Shown here: positions 8,519-17,081 of the stretch, one piece after another
How positions within the stretch are numbered: position 1 is the stretch's first letter
How the letters are laid out: the number at the start of each line of letters is the position of its first letter
Position numbers and translations under genes: made by a program
The notes under the pieces: model-generated
What the model was told of the DNA's origin: nothing
Databases searched by the model: none
Seen by the model: only the letters and a program-made list of their open reading frames with translations
Assembly (NCBI RefSeq): GCF_014489635.1
Contig: NZ_CP060828.1
Coordinates: 2,513,501 to 2,577,500, forward strand
Direction of reading: 5' to 3'
Length of the DNA: 64,000 nucleotides
DNA from: Streptomyces roseirectus
GTDB lineage: Bacteria > Actinomycetota > Actinomycetes > Streptomycetales > Streptomycetaceae

Positions 8519-9043
8519 TCAGGGCAGCCGCGGCAGCATGTCCCGCGTGGCATGGCTCAGGACGCGCAGGTCCTCGGTGAACCGCTGCCGGTCCTCCTCG
8601 GGCAGCGGCGCGAGGAAGTACCGCTCGATGTTCGCCACGTGCACGCGCGCCGCCGCGACGACGGTCTCCTCGCCGAGGGCCGTGAGGCGCACCAGGCGCC
8701 CGCGCCGGTCGCCGGGGTCCTCCACCCGCTCGACGAGCCCCGCGGCCTCCATGCGGTCCACGAGGCGGGTCGCGCCCCCGGTCGTCAGCACCTGCTCCTG
8801 GGCCACGGCCCGCATGGACAGCCCGGGTTCACCCGCGCGCCCGAGGATCAGCAGCACCTCGAAGGTCAAGTGGGTGATCCCGCACTCGACCTCAAGCGCG
8901 CGCCCCAGGATGTACTCCAGCCGGTTGGCGGCACCCTGCAGCCGCCCGAACGCGAGCACCAGCTCGTCGTTCGCCGCTTCCCGTGCCGTCGAGATCCCCG
9001 TCCCCGCGCCCACGCTTCCCCCACCGCTCTCCTCGGTCGCCAT
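8519..9043 (-). CDS. MarR-family transcriptional regulator
   Basis: A 174-residue winged-helix regulator. After a Gly/Ser-rich start (MATEESGGGSVGAG) it has the MarR fold: dimerisation helix, the recognition-helix region MRAVAQEQVLTTGGATRLVDRMEAAGLVER (quoted in parts: MRAVAQEQVLTTGGA then TRLVDRMEAAGLVER) and the wing DPGDRRGRLVRLTALGEE, whose DxRxR signature is diagnostic. The start is the ATG at 9043, since a longer frame to 9187 has no family support. Likely targets are the downstream DsbA-like gene or the divergent LLM monooxygenase; both intergenic regions carry inverted repeats. MarR proteins usually respond to phenolics or oxidants, which fits redox neighbours, but the ligand is unknown. 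Confidence 0.9.
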   Translation of the reverse strand: MATEESGGGSVGAGTGISTAREAANDELVLAFGRLQGAANRLEYILGRALEVECGITHLTFEVLLILGRAGEPGLSMRAVAQEQVLTTGGATRLVDRMEAAGLVERVEDPGDRRGRLVRLTALGEETVVAAARVHVANIERYFLAPLPEEDRQRFTEDLRVLSHATRDMLPRLP

Positions 9044-9096
9044 GCACCGATCATGCCTGATGGCCGGGGTGAAGCCGCGCACACTCACAAGGATCT

Positions 9097-9129
9097 GACG
9101 CCCGCTCGGCGAGACGGAGGCCGGGCGTC
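9097..9129. promoter_or_regulatory. Inverted repeat between marR-like and LLM genes
   Basis: GACGCCCG and CGGGCGTC form a perfect 8-bp inverted repeat with a 17-base spacer in the divergent promoter region between 9043 and 9208. It may be an operator or a hairpin in one transcript. It does not share sequence with the repeat at 8470. Confidence 0.3.
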
Positions 9130-9207
9130 CGATTGTCAGTGGCCTTTCGTACGATGACGACGATCGGAGCAAATCCGGTCGGAGCACCGTTGAAGGGACC
9201 TCCCCCC

Positions 9208-10371
9208 ATGAAGCTCGACATCTTCAGCGAAATCCAGGACCCCAAGCCCTGGGCCCCCGATCACCAGCACCTGCGGATGACCCAGGCTCTGGAGCAGGCG
9301 GAGCTTGCCGACAGGCTGGGGTACGGCTGCTGGTGGCAGGTCGAGCACCACGGCGCTCAGGAGTTCAGCCTGTCGTCGGCGCCCGAGCTGTTCCTCGCCG
9401 CGCTCTCGCAGCGCACCACGCGGATACGGCTCGGGCACGCCGCCGTGCTGGCCCCGCCGCAGATCAACCACCCGATCCGGGTCGCCGAGCGGGCCGCCGT
9501 GCTCGACCACCTCAGCGGCGGGCGGGTCGAGTTGGGGCTGACGCGGTCGACGGCCCCGGAGTGGCGGCTGTTCGGGGTGGACCCGGCGACCGTGCGGGAG
9601 CGGGTGGCGGAGGTGTTCGAGACCGTCCCGCGCATCTGGGGCGGCGACCTCGCGGTCACCGGGGGCGTGCCCGTCGTGCCCTCGCCCCTCCAGGACCCGC
9701 ACCCGCCGCTGTGGCAGGCCGCGTCCACGCCCGGGTCGTTCGAGGAGGCCGGGCGCCGGGGCGTCGGGGTGCTCGGGACGACGCTGTGGGAGCCGCTTGA
9801 GCGGGTCGGCCGGCTGGTCGAGCTGTACCGCGCGGCGGCGGCCGACTGCACCGCGCCCGCGGGCGCGTTCGTCAACGACCAGATCGCGTTCTTCACGTTC
9901 GTGCACTGCGCCGAGACCGACGAGCAGGCCATGCGGGACGGCGCGGCAGCGGCGGCGGCCTGGTACACGGCCCGCGCGCTGACCTTCTTCGAGGCGGCCG
10001 ACGCGTTCTTGGAGAACATGAACCGCGAGAAGGAGCTGATGGCCTCCCCGGACGGCGGCGGGCGCGCGGGCGCGTTCCTGCGCGCGGAGGCGGACGCGCT
10101 GGGCGGGCCCAACGCCGCGCAGCTGGCCATCGGCCGCATCCTCCAGGGCGAGACGGTGCCCGAGGAGGAGCTGTTCGCGGCGCTGAGCGAGCAGGGCTCC
10201 CTGATCGTCGGGTCCCCCGAGACCGTCCGCAAGAAGATCCGCGCGTACGCCGACCTCGGCATCGACCGGCTGATGTGCTTCCAGCAGGTCGGCGGGCTGT
10301 CGCACGAGAGCGTGCTGCGCAGCATCGAGCTGGTCGGCGAGCTGATCCCCGAGTTCGACCTGGCCGGCTGA
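9208..10371 (+). CDS. LLM-class flavin-dependent monooxygenase
   Basis: A 387-residue member of the bacterial luciferase-like superfamily, which uses FMNH2 or F420 as cofactor. Family features are the start MKLDIFSEIQDPKPW, the WWQVEHH segment typical of the luciferase alpha/beta group, the TRIRLGHAAVL strand, the HLSGGRVELGLTRS motif and the C-terminal GSPETVRKKI helix found in nearly all LLM enzymes. The start at 9208 has GAAGGGACC eleven or so bases upstream. The substrate cannot be read from sequence. It diverges from the marR-like gene and nearly abuts the convergent response regulator at 10376. Confidence 0.9.
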   Translation: MKLDIFSEIQDPKPWAPDHQHLRMTQALEQAELADRLGYGCWWQVEHHGAQEFSLSSAPELFLAALSQRTTRIRLGHAAVLAPPQINHPIRVAERAAVLDHLSGGRVELGLTRSTAPEWRLFGVDPATVRERVAEVFETVPRIWGGDLAVTGGVPVVPSPLQDPHPPLWQAASTPGSFEEAGRRGVGVLGTTLWEPLERVGRLVELYRAAAADCTAPAGAFVNDQIAFFTFVHCAETDEQAMRDGAAAAAAWYTARALTFFEAADAFLENMNREKELMASPDGGGRAGAFLRAEADALGGPNAAQLAIGRILQGETVPEEELFAALSEQGSLIVGSPETVRKKIRAYADLGIDRLMCFQQVGGLSHESVLRSIELVGELIPEFDLAG

Positions 10372-10375
10372 GCCC

Positions 10376-11053
10376 TCAGGGGTCGATCAGGCCGGCGCGG
10401 ATCGCGTAGCGCGTGAGCTCCAGGCGGTCGCGCATCCCGAGCTTCTGCAGGAGGTTGGCCCGGTGACGCTCAACCGTCTTGGCGCTGATGAACAGGAGGT
10501 TCCCGATCTCCTTCGAGGTGTGCCCCTCGGCGACGAGCTTCAGGATCTCCTCCTCGCGCTCCGTGATCGGCCGCTCCGGCAGGCCGTCACCCCGGTGCAG
10601 CCGGTCCAGGTAGGACCGCACCAGCGCCCGCTCCGCGCCGGGGTAGATGAACGGCTCGTCCCGCATCGCCGCGCGGCACGCCTCGACGAGGTCCCGGTCG
10701 GCGGCCGACTTCAGCACGTACCCGCCCGCGCCGGCCTTCAGCGCCTCGAAGAAGTACTGCTCGTTGTCGTACATCGTGAGGATGAGGATCCGCAGGTCGG
10801 GCAGTCTCCGCGACAGCTCCCGCGCGGCCTGCAGCCCCGTCATCCGGGGCATCGCCACGTCCAGCACCGCCAGGTCGACGTCCTCGCTCCGCGCGCGCTC
10901 CACCGCCTCCGCGCCATCCCCCGCCTCCGCGACGACGCTCAGATCGGCCTCGCCGTCCAGGATCAGCCGCACGCCCCGGCGCACCAGGGTGTGGTCATCG
11001 GCCAACAGCACACGGATCGGCGCCCGCGAACGGCCGGCGGACCGGTCGGTCAT
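10376..11053 (-). CDS. NarL/FixJ-family response regulator
   Basis: A 225-residue two-component response regulator. The receiver domain covers about residues 12-130, with the acidic pair in LLADDHT, the phosphoacceptor Asp65 in LDVAMPRMTG and the conserved Lys in YVLKSAAD. A LuxR-type helix-turn-helix fills residues 155-220 (TEREEEILKLVAEGHTSKEI, then KTVERHRANLLQKL). Its ATG overlaps the stop of the sensor kinase gene in an ATGA, so the pair is translationally coupled. The convergent LLM gene ends four bases away. The signal is unknown; the nearest non-TCS genes are the K+/H+ antiporter genes divergent from the kinase. Confidence 0.95.
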   Translation of the reverse strand: MTDRSAGRSRAPIRVLLADDHTLVRRGVRLILDGEADLSVVAEAGDGAEAVERARSEDVDLAVLDVAMPRMTGLQAARELSRRLPDLRILILTMYDNEQYFFEALKAGAGGYVLKSAADRDLVEACRAAMRDEPFIYPGAERALVRSYLDRLHRGDGLPERPITEREEEILKLVAEGHTSKEIGNLLFISAKTVERHRANLLQKLGMRDRLELTRYAIRAGLIDP

Positions 11054-12531
11054 TTCCGCCCCCCGGGCGCGGGCGGGAGGCCGGTACGGGAGGGATCGCG
11101 CAGGGGCGGGCCGGCGGAGGCCGGGGCGGCCGTCCCGGGCGCGTCGACGGCGGTCCCGGGCACGTCGACGGCGGCGGTCCCGGAAGCCGGTTCAGCGTCC
11201 AGGGCCGGGAGGCCGGCGGCCGTGCCGGAGGCGGGCGCGACGCCTCCGACGGCCGCGATCCCGTCGTCGCCGGCGCCTCCCACAGGGCCGGACGGATCAC
11301 CGGCCGACCGGCGCGCGCACGCGGAGCGCTCGTCCGCCGCGACGCCGCCTCGTGCCCGTTCCGCCCCCGCCACGCCACCGTCCGCCGCCTGGTCGCCCGT
11401 CCCCGCGCAGGCGCCCGCCTGTCGGCCGGAATCCGCGAGCCCGGCCCCGCTCGCCCTCTCCCGTCCCTCGGCCGTCGCCCCGTCAACACCGCGCCCCGGA
11501 ACTCCCCCGACCGGGGACGCCGTCAGCTCGGCGGCGAGCGGTGGAAACCCCATCTCGTGTCCCCGCTGTCCGTCCCCGCCACGCGCCCCCACCGGCAGGA
11601 CGACGGGAATGCGCAGACGGACCTCCGCGCCCCCGCCGGGGGCGTCCGTGAGGGTGAGACGGGCGCCGACGAGAAGGGCGCGCTCGCGCATGCCGGGTAT
11701 GCCGGCGCCCTCGGGCGCCCCCCGGAAGCCCTTGCCGTTGTCACGGACGACGAGTTCGGCGCCGCCGGGCACGGGCCGCAGCCGCAGTTCCGCGCGGTCG
11801 GCGGTGCTGTGGCGGGCGGTGTTGGTGAGGGCTTCCTGGGCAACGCGGTAGATCACGAGTTCGGACTCCTCGGGGAGCGGGGGCAAGCCGGCGGCGAGGT
11901 CGCGCCGGACGGTCAGACCGTGGGTGGTGAACTCACCGGCGAGCGACCGCAGGGCGCTGACCAGACCGAGTTCGTCGAGCACGCCGGGCCGCAGCCGGCG
12001 CGCGATGCGGCGGATCTCGTCCAGCCCCGCGCGCGTCGCCTCCTGCGCCTGCCCGATCTCCTCGCGCAGTTCGTCCGGCACCCGGTCGGCGACCCGCTTG
12101 AGCTGGAGGAGGACGGCGGTGAGGGTCTGCCCGACCTCGTCGTGCAGCTCGCGCGCGATGCGGTGCCGCTCACCCTCCTGCGCGGACAGCGCCCGCCCGG
12201 CACTGGCGGCCCGCTCGGCCTCCAGCCGGTCGAGCATCGCGTTGTACGTCATGATCAGCTCGGCGGTCTCCACCGGCCCCGCGACGACCGCACGCCCGCC
12301 GGGCCGCAGCAGGTCGGCGGAGGCCATGGCGCGCCCGAGCCGCCCCAGCGGGGCGAGACCGATGCGCAGGACGACGGCGTTGGCGACGAGCAGCACCACG
12401 AGCCCGGCGGCCACGACCAGCGCCTCGGCGGGCAGCACCGGCGTCGAGACGGTGACCGGGCCGAGCAGCAGAGCCGCGGCGACGACGAGGCCGACCGCGT
12501 TGAGGCAGAACATCCGCCAGAACAGCGACAC
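11050..12531 (-). CDS. NarL-type sensor histidine kinase with long low-complexity tail
   Basis: A 493-residue membrane histidine kinase paired with the downstream regulator. Two hydrophobic segments (about residues 8-25 and 36-56) flank a very short external loop. A HAMP-like region follows, then HisKA_3 with the phosphoacceptor His130 in RELHDEVGQ and a HATPase_c domain (N-box NTARHSTADRAE, G-box DNGKGF and GIPGMRERA). The catalytic core ends near residue 313. The remaining 180 residues are Ala/Gly/Pro/Asp-rich with no recognisable domain, which is unusual. The GTG at 12531 is chosen over earlier in-frame starts because GGAGAGGAGGAG precedes it at suitable spacing and the first membrane segment starts right after. 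Confidence 0.9.
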   Translation of the reverse strand: MSLFWRMFCLNAVGLVVAAALLLGPVTVSTPVLPAEALVVAAGLVVLLVANAVVLRIGLAPLGRLGRAMASADLLRPGGRAVVAGPVETAELIMTYNAMLDRLEAERAASAGRALSAQEGERHRIARELHDEVGQTLTAVLLQLKRVADRVPDELREEIGQAQEATRAGLDEIRRIARRLRPGVLDELGLVSALRSLAGEFTTHGLTVRRDLAAGLPPLPEESELVIYRVAQEALTNTARHSTADRAELRLRPVPGGAELVVRDNGKGFRGAPEGAGIPGMRERALLVGARLTLTDAPGGGAEVRLRIPVVLPVGARGGDGQRGHEMGFPPLAAELTASPVGGVPGRGVDGATAEGRERASGAGLADSGRQAGACAGTGDQAADGGVAGAERARGGVAADERSACARRSAGDPSGPVGGAGDDGIAAVGGVAPASGTAAGLPALDAEPASGTAAVDVPGTAVDAPGTAAPASAGPPLRDPSRTGLPPAPGGRK

Positions 12532-12773
12532 GCTCCCGACTCCTCCTCTCCCGCTCCGCGACCCTCGCGAGGTCCCGCCCCGCACCCACGACACGCCCGT
12601 GACCAGCATCTTCGCCCGCAGCCAGATCCGTCCATCCGTCATGACACCCATATCGCCACCGTACGGCCGGATGGCAGCATGACGGTTCCGGGCATGTGTC
12701 CGGATCACATCGGCAAGACTTCCGTACACCGCGGAACTCTCAGCACGACATCAGCATCAAGGGGAAGAGAAAC

Positions 12774-13259
12774 GTGTCTGCTCCACGCCTCCGGTCGACG
12801 CCGTTGCCGGGCATCGGGGTCCAGTACGACCTCGTGACGCGCGACCACCGCCACCTCTCGGTCGTGGCGCACCGCGACGGCACGCGGACGGTGAACGTGT
12901 ACCGGTCCGACGACCCCGACTCCTGCGCCCAGTCCCTGCGGCTGACCACCGCCGAGGCGGGTTCGCTGATCGACGCGCTGATGCCGTCGCACCACAGCCC
13001 GAGCCTGCTCTACACCACCGACCTGGGGCTGGTCGCCGAGCGCGTGGAGGTCGGGGCGACCTCCCGGTGGAACGGGCGGCTGCTGGGCGACACCCGGATG
13101 CGCACCGAGACCGGTGCCTCGATCGTCGCGGTGCTGCGGCGCGCGGAGGCGATCCCGTCGCCCGCGCCGGACTTCCGGCTGGCCGGCGGTGACACGGTGA
13201 TCGTGATCGGCACCCGGGAGGGCGTCGACGCGGCGGCCGCGATACTCGGTCAGGAGTGA
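12774..13259 (+). CDS. KhtT-like regulatory subunit of cation:proton antiporter
   Basis: A 161-residue cytosolic protein ending in a TrkA-C (RCK-C) domain, residues about 75-161: the GRLLGDTRMRTETGASIVAV and FRLAGGDTVIVIGTREGVDA stretches are characteristic. It resembles KhtT, the regulatory subunit that gates the KhtU K+/H+ antiporter in response to pH and nucleotides. The N-terminal half (PLPGIGVQYDLVTRDHRHLS) matches the same family. The GTG at 12774 follows GGGGAAGAG. The antiporter gene starts four bases after its stop, so the two form an operon, divergent from the sensor kinase. Confidence 0.9.
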   Translation: MSAPRLRSTPLPGIGVQYDLVTRDHRHLSVVAHRDGTRTVNVYRSDDPDSCAQSLRLTTAEAGSLIDALMPSHHSPSLLYTTDLGLVAERVEVGATSRWNGRLLGDTRMRTETGASIVAVLRRAEAIPSPAPDFRLAGGDTVIVIGTREGVDAAAAILGQE

Positions 13260-13263
13260 ACGG

Positions 13264-14487
13264 GTGCACTCCGCGGTCCTGCTCATCGAGTTCGGCTCCA
13301 TCATCCTCGGCCTCGGACTGCTCGGGCGGGTCGCCGCCCGGTTCCAGTTCTCGCCGATCCCGCTGTACCTGCTGGCCGGTCTCGCCTTCGGTGAGGGCGG
13401 GCTGCTGCCGCTCGGCGCGAGCGAGGAGTTCGTCGCGACCGGCGCCGAGATCGGTGTCATCCTCCTGTTGCTGATGCTCGGCCTGGAGTACACGGCCAGC
13501 GATCTCGTCTCGAACCTCAAGTCGCACTACCCCGCCGGGCTGGTCGACTTCTGTCTCAACGCGCTCCCGGGCGCCGCCGCCGCGCTGCTGCTGGGCTGGG
13601 GGCCGGTCGCGGCCGTCGTCCTCGCGGGCGTCACCTGGATCTCGTCGTCCGGGGTGATCGCGAAGGTGCTCGGCGACCTGGGGCGGGTCGGCAACCGGGA
13701 GACGCCGGTGATCCTCAGCATCCTCGTGCTGGAGGACCTGGCGATGGCGGTCTACCTGCCGATCGTCACCGCGCTGGTCGCGGGCGCCGGGCTCCTGTCG
13801 GGCTCGCTGACGCTGGCGATCGCGCTCGGCGTCGCCGGGCTCGTGCTGTTCGTCGCGCTGCGGTACGGGCGCCTCATCTCGCGGTTCGTCTCCAGCGACG
13901 ACCCGGAGAAGCTGCTGCTCGTCGTGCTGGGGCTGACGATCCTGGTGGCGGGTGTGGCGCAGGAGCTCCAGGTGTCGGCCGCCGTCGGCGCGTTCCTGGT
14001 GGGCATCGCGCTCTCCGGTGAGGTCGCCGAGGGCGCGCACACCCTGCTGAGCCCGCTGCGGGACCTCTTCGCCGCCGTCTTCTTCGTGTTCTTCGGGCTG
14101 CACACGGACCCGGCGAGCATCCCGCCCGTACTGCTGCCCGCGCTCGCGCTGGCGATCGTGACAGCCTGCACGAAGGTCGCCACCGGCTACTGGGCCGCCC
14201 GGCGCGCGGGCATCTCCGTCCGGGGCCGCTGGCGCACGGGCGGCACGCTGGTCGCGCGCGGTGAGTTCTCCATCGTCATCGCGGGTCTCGCGGTCACGGC
14301 CGGCATCGAGCCCTCGCTGGGCCCGCTGGCCACCGCGTACGTCCTTCTGCTGGTCATCCTCGGCCCGTTGACCGCCCGCTACACCGAACCCCTCGCAACC
14401 CGTTGGGCGTTGCGCCGGGAGAGCGCCAAGGCCCAGGAGCAGGCGCCCGCGCTGGAGAAGCAGGAGCAGACCTCGGTGGGCGACTGA
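13264..14487 (+). CDS. CPA2-type cation:proton antiporter, KhtU-like
   Basis: A 407-residue membrane transporter of the CPA2 / KefB family with about 12 hydrophobic segments. Characteristic pieces are the N-terminal IPLYLLAGLAFGEGGLLPL, the LGLEYTASDL segment and FVFFGLHTDP near the end. It is shorter than KefB/KefC because the C-terminal RCK domain is absent; that role is supplied by the separate KhtT-like protein encoded immediately upstream. It probably exports K+ or Na+ in exchange for protons under alkaline or osmotic stress. The start is a GTG at 13264, four bases after the upstream stop. The C-terminal tail is charged (ESAKAQEQAPALEKQEQ). Confidence 0.92.
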   Translation: MHSAVLLIEFGSIILGLGLLGRVAARFQFSPIPLYLLAGLAFGEGGLLPLGASEEFVATGAEIGVILLLLMLGLEYTASDLVSNLKSHYPAGLVDFCLNALPGAAAALLLGWGPVAAVVLAGVTWISSSGVIAKVLGDLGRVGNRETPVILSILVLEDLAMAVYLPIVTALVAGAGLLSGSLTLAIALGVAGLVLFVALRYGRLISRFVSSDDPEKLLLVVLGLTILVAGVAQELQVSAAVGAFLVGIALSGEVAEGAHTLLSPLRDLFAAVFFVFFGLHTDPASIPPVLLPALALAIVTACTKVATGYWAARRAGISVRGRWRTGGTLVARGEFSIVIAGLAVTAGIEPSLGPLATAYVLLLVILGPLTARYTEPLATRWALRRESAKAQEQAPALEKQEQTSVGD

Positions 14488-14833
14488 GGTCCCGCCCCGG
14501 CCGTACGGCCCTCGGAGCGGTGCGCGGTAGGCGCCGTTTCGGGGGCCGTTCGCCATGCGGGCGCCCGCGGAGTGGACGCGGCTCCGAAGTCGCCCTTCCA
14601 GAAGAAGTCGCCCTCCTGGAAAGGGAGTTGAGCGCCCGTCCGACAACTTCTCCCACACCGTCAGGAAGCGTCCGACAACGCCTCCCGCATGACGCAGGTC
14701 ACATCTCGTTGTGATCAAACCGTGGAACCTCCGTGTGGTTGTCGTGGCATGCTCATGGACCGTTACCGGCGAGTAAGGCGCCCTGCCCCGCCGGTCGTTC
14801 ACTCCTTCACCCCCCTCACCTCCAGGACTGACG
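14488..14833. other. Intergenic region with short direct repeat
   Basis: No gene is visible. Just after the antiporter stop, GGCCGTACGGCC (14499-14510) is a short self-complementary element that may aid termination. Around 14587-14620 AAGTCGCCCT is repeated with the alternating flanks TCCAGAAG and CCTGGAAA, so the repeats can pair. The last 130 bases have a lower GC content and probably carry the promoter of the lipoprotein gene. Confidence 0.4.
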
Positions 14834-16348
14834 TTGCGCCGACGCACGAGGCCCTACCGCGCCCTCCTGCCCGCCTTAACCGCGAGCGCCCTGCTCCTCG
14901 CGGCGGGCTGCTCCGCCGCCCCGGCGGACGACCGCCCCGCCGCGGCCGACGAACAGATCGTCGCGGACCTCTCGACGCCCGCTCCGGACGACGCCCCGCT
15001 GGCCGTCGTCGCCGCGCCCGACGACGTGCCGACCGCCACCGCGCGCCCCGGCGGCGGGTCCGGCGGGCGGGTGAAGGCCGGAAAGCTGAGCGTGGCCTCG
15101 TACGACAGCCGGACCGGACGGGCCGTCATCTCCTCCAACGGGGGCAAGGGAAGCGAAAGTTCCCCATCGCCCACAAATTCCCCAAGCCCCTCGGAAACCA
15201 CCGGAAACACGGAGTCGCCCACCGCCTCCGCGTCCCCTTCCGATTCCGAATCGGCCTCGTCCTCCCCGCCGTCCTCTCCCTCGCCCACCGACTCGGCTCC
15301 CGCCCAGTCCACCGCCGTGGGCGACGTCATCGCCAGCGCCCCCGCCCCGGGCGCCCCCAACGGTCTGCTCGCCAAGGTGACCAAGGTCCTCGGCGAGACG
15401 GACGAGGGCACCGAGGTGGAGACCGAACCGGCGCAACTGAACGCGCTGCTGGCCGACGAGACGGCGAAGGGGAGCGTGCCCGTCGACCCGTCCGCGTTCC
15501 GGATCGACAAGCTCCTGCCGGACGTCGACATCTCCTGGTCGAAGACCGAGGACGTACACATCGGCCCGAAGGGCGCGACCGTGCCGCTCGGCAGCCTGCG
15601 TCTCGACGTCACCGCCGGGCTGCCGGAGATCGGCGACGCGTCCGCGTCGGCCTCGGCGTCCGTGTCCGGCTTCGTCCAGGTCGCCCCGCAGGTCGACTTC
15701 ACGTACGGGGGCGAGGGCGCCGACGCCTCCCCGCTCTCGGCGTACCTGGGCGTCTCCGGCGACTGGTCCTCCGGCTGGGCCCTCAGGGGCCGCGCCGCCG
15801 CCTCGGCGACCACCCAGCGCATCCCCTTCGCCAAGCTGCACGCCGACCCGGTGCTCCAGGTCGGGCCGGTCCCCGTCGTCGTCAACCTGGACCTGACCTG
15901 CTACGTCCAGATCACCGGCGACGGCAAGGTCACGGTCGACGTCGAGCAGAGCGTCGAGGGCGACTTCAAGGCGGGCGGGACCTTCGGGCTCGGCCAGGGC
16001 TGGTCGCCGGTCAACTCCTCGACGGTGACGAGCACTCCGGTCCGGACGTCCGTCACGTCCGCCGGTTCCGTCAAGGCGGCGCTGGGCGCGGAGGCGAGCG
16101 TGGGCCTGTACGGCACCGTCGGCGTCGTCGCCGACCTCGCGCCGTACGTGCGCGGTGAGGGCCGGCTCTCCGTCACCGGCACGGACGGCGACTTCGAGGC
16201 CCGGGGCACCTGGGCGCTGTTCGGCGGCATCGACCTCACCGGGACCCTGCGGTTCCAGTTGTCGATCTTCGGCACGCCCGTGTTCCAGCGGGACATCCCG
16301 TTGGGCGCGCTGCACCGCGAGTGGAAGCTGGCGGGCTCACCGGAGTGA
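14834..16348 (+). CDS. Large putative lipoprotein of unknown function
   Basis: A 504-residue exported protein. It starts at a TTG (14834; MRRRTRPYRALLPALTASAL) and shows a lipobox, LLLAAGC, so Cys26 or so should be acylated and anchor it to the outer face of the membrane. Residues 100-160 are a Ser/Pro/Thr-rich linker (SPSPTNSPSPSETT and similar), typical of a flexible cell-wall spacer. The remainder is beta-rich, with repeated short strands and a SASASASVSGFV run, and ends in ALHREWKLAGSPE. I recognise no catalytic motif. A strong hairpin follows the stop. The alternative start options are poor, so the TTG is accepted. Confidence 0.7.
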   Translation: MRRRTRPYRALLPALTASALLLAAGCSAAPADDRPAAADEQIVADLSTPAPDDAPLAVVAAPDDVPTATARPGGGSGGRVKAGKLSVASYDSRTGRAVISSNGGKGSESSPSPTNSPSPSETTGNTESPTASASPSDSESASSSPPSSPSPTDSAPAQSTAVGDVIASAPAPGAPNGLLAKVTKVLGETDEGTEVETEPAQLNALLADETAKGSVPVDPSAFRIDKLLPDVDISWSKTEDVHIGPKGATVPLGSLRLDVTAGLPEIGDASASASASVSGFVQVAPQVDFTYGGEGADASPLSAYLGVSGDWSSGWALRGRAAASATTQRIPFAKLHADPVLQVGPVPVVVNLDLTCYVQITGDGKVTVDVEQSVEGDFKAGGTFGLGQGWSPVNSSTVTSTPVRTSVTSAGSVKAALGAEASVGLYGTVGVVADLAPYVRGEGRLSVTGTDGDFEARGTWALFGGIDLTGTLRFQLSIFGTPVFQRDIPLGALHREWKLAGSPE

Positions 16349-16354
16349 GGCCGG

Positions 16355-16380
16355 GCGGGTCCCCGTACGCGGGGGCCCGC
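16355..16380 (+). terminator. Strong hairpin after the lipoprotein gene
   Basis: An 11-bp stem (GCGGGTCCCCG with CGGGGGCCCGC, one G-T wobble) closed by a TACG tetraloop begins six bases after the stop at 16348. No T-run follows. It most likely ends the lipoprotein transcript. Confidence 0.8.
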
Positions 16381-16487
16381 TTGTCCGTGCGGGCGTCCTC
16401 GCCATGGACGGCGCCCGCCCTGGCGTCCCTGCCCGGACAAGGGCTCACCTGCCCCTCCTAGCGCCCCCGCCCCGGATGGGGAACCCC

Positions 16488-16892
16488 CTACCCGTCCTGA
16501 CTCCCCCACCCCTGCCTCCGCAGCACCGCCGCCACGTCCGGCGCCTCGTAGTGCTCGCCCTTGAGCACCTTCCCGTCCGCCCTGCGGGCGACCTCCCCGT
16601 CGGGCCCGAGCTTCGTCATGTTGGACCGGTGGATCTCCGCGAGCACGGCGTCGAGGTCGATCCCGTGCACGAGCGCCGTCCCGTAGGCGACGTACACGAC
16701 GTCCGCGAGCTCGTGCGCGAGCCGGTCGAGCGGGCCGGTGACGGAGACCTCCGCCACCTCGGCGGCCTCCTCCGCGAGGAGCTTCCCGCGGTGCTCGGCG
16801 AGCGCGGGGGCGACCTCGGCGGGCGTACTGCGGGCGTCGAGCCCGAAGGCTCGGTGGAACTCACGGACCAATTCGGCGGGCGACGAACTCAT
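16488..16892 (-). CDS. MazG-like nucleotide pyrophosphohydrolase
   Basis: A 134-residue all-alpha NTP pyrophosphatase-type protein. The metal-binding EExxE motif appears in LLAEEAAEVAEVSV and the second acidic pair in HELADVVYVAYGTALVHG, the layout of MazG, phage T4 dCTPase and HisE-like enzymes. The following NMTKLGPDGEVARRADGKVLKG segment is common in house-cleaning members of the family. It probably hydrolyses non-canonical or excess NTPs in the cytosol. The ATG at 16892 opens MSSSPAELVREFHRAFG. It converges on the lipoprotein gene and diverges from the TAXI gene. Confidence 0.88.
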   Translation of the reverse strand: MSSSPAELVREFHRAFGLDARSTPAEVAPALAEHRGKLLAEEAAEVAEVSVTGPLDRLAHELADVVYVAYGTALVHGIDLDAVLAEIHRSNMTKLGPDGEVARRADGKVLKGEHYEAPDVAAVLRRQGWGSQDG

Positions 16893-17081
16893 GCACCGAC
16901 TGTAACGGCGCCCACTGACAGCCCCGCCCCGGCATCCCCGCCCCGGCGGTCGCGGCCCGGACGTCCCCGGGCCCAGGGACACGATCGAGACGCCCCCAGG
17001 CCACTCCCCACGCCCCGGCGCTCCCCTCCCCGACTCCCTCCCGCCCTGTTCACCGCCCGCCCCGCCTGGCAGGATCGCGCC

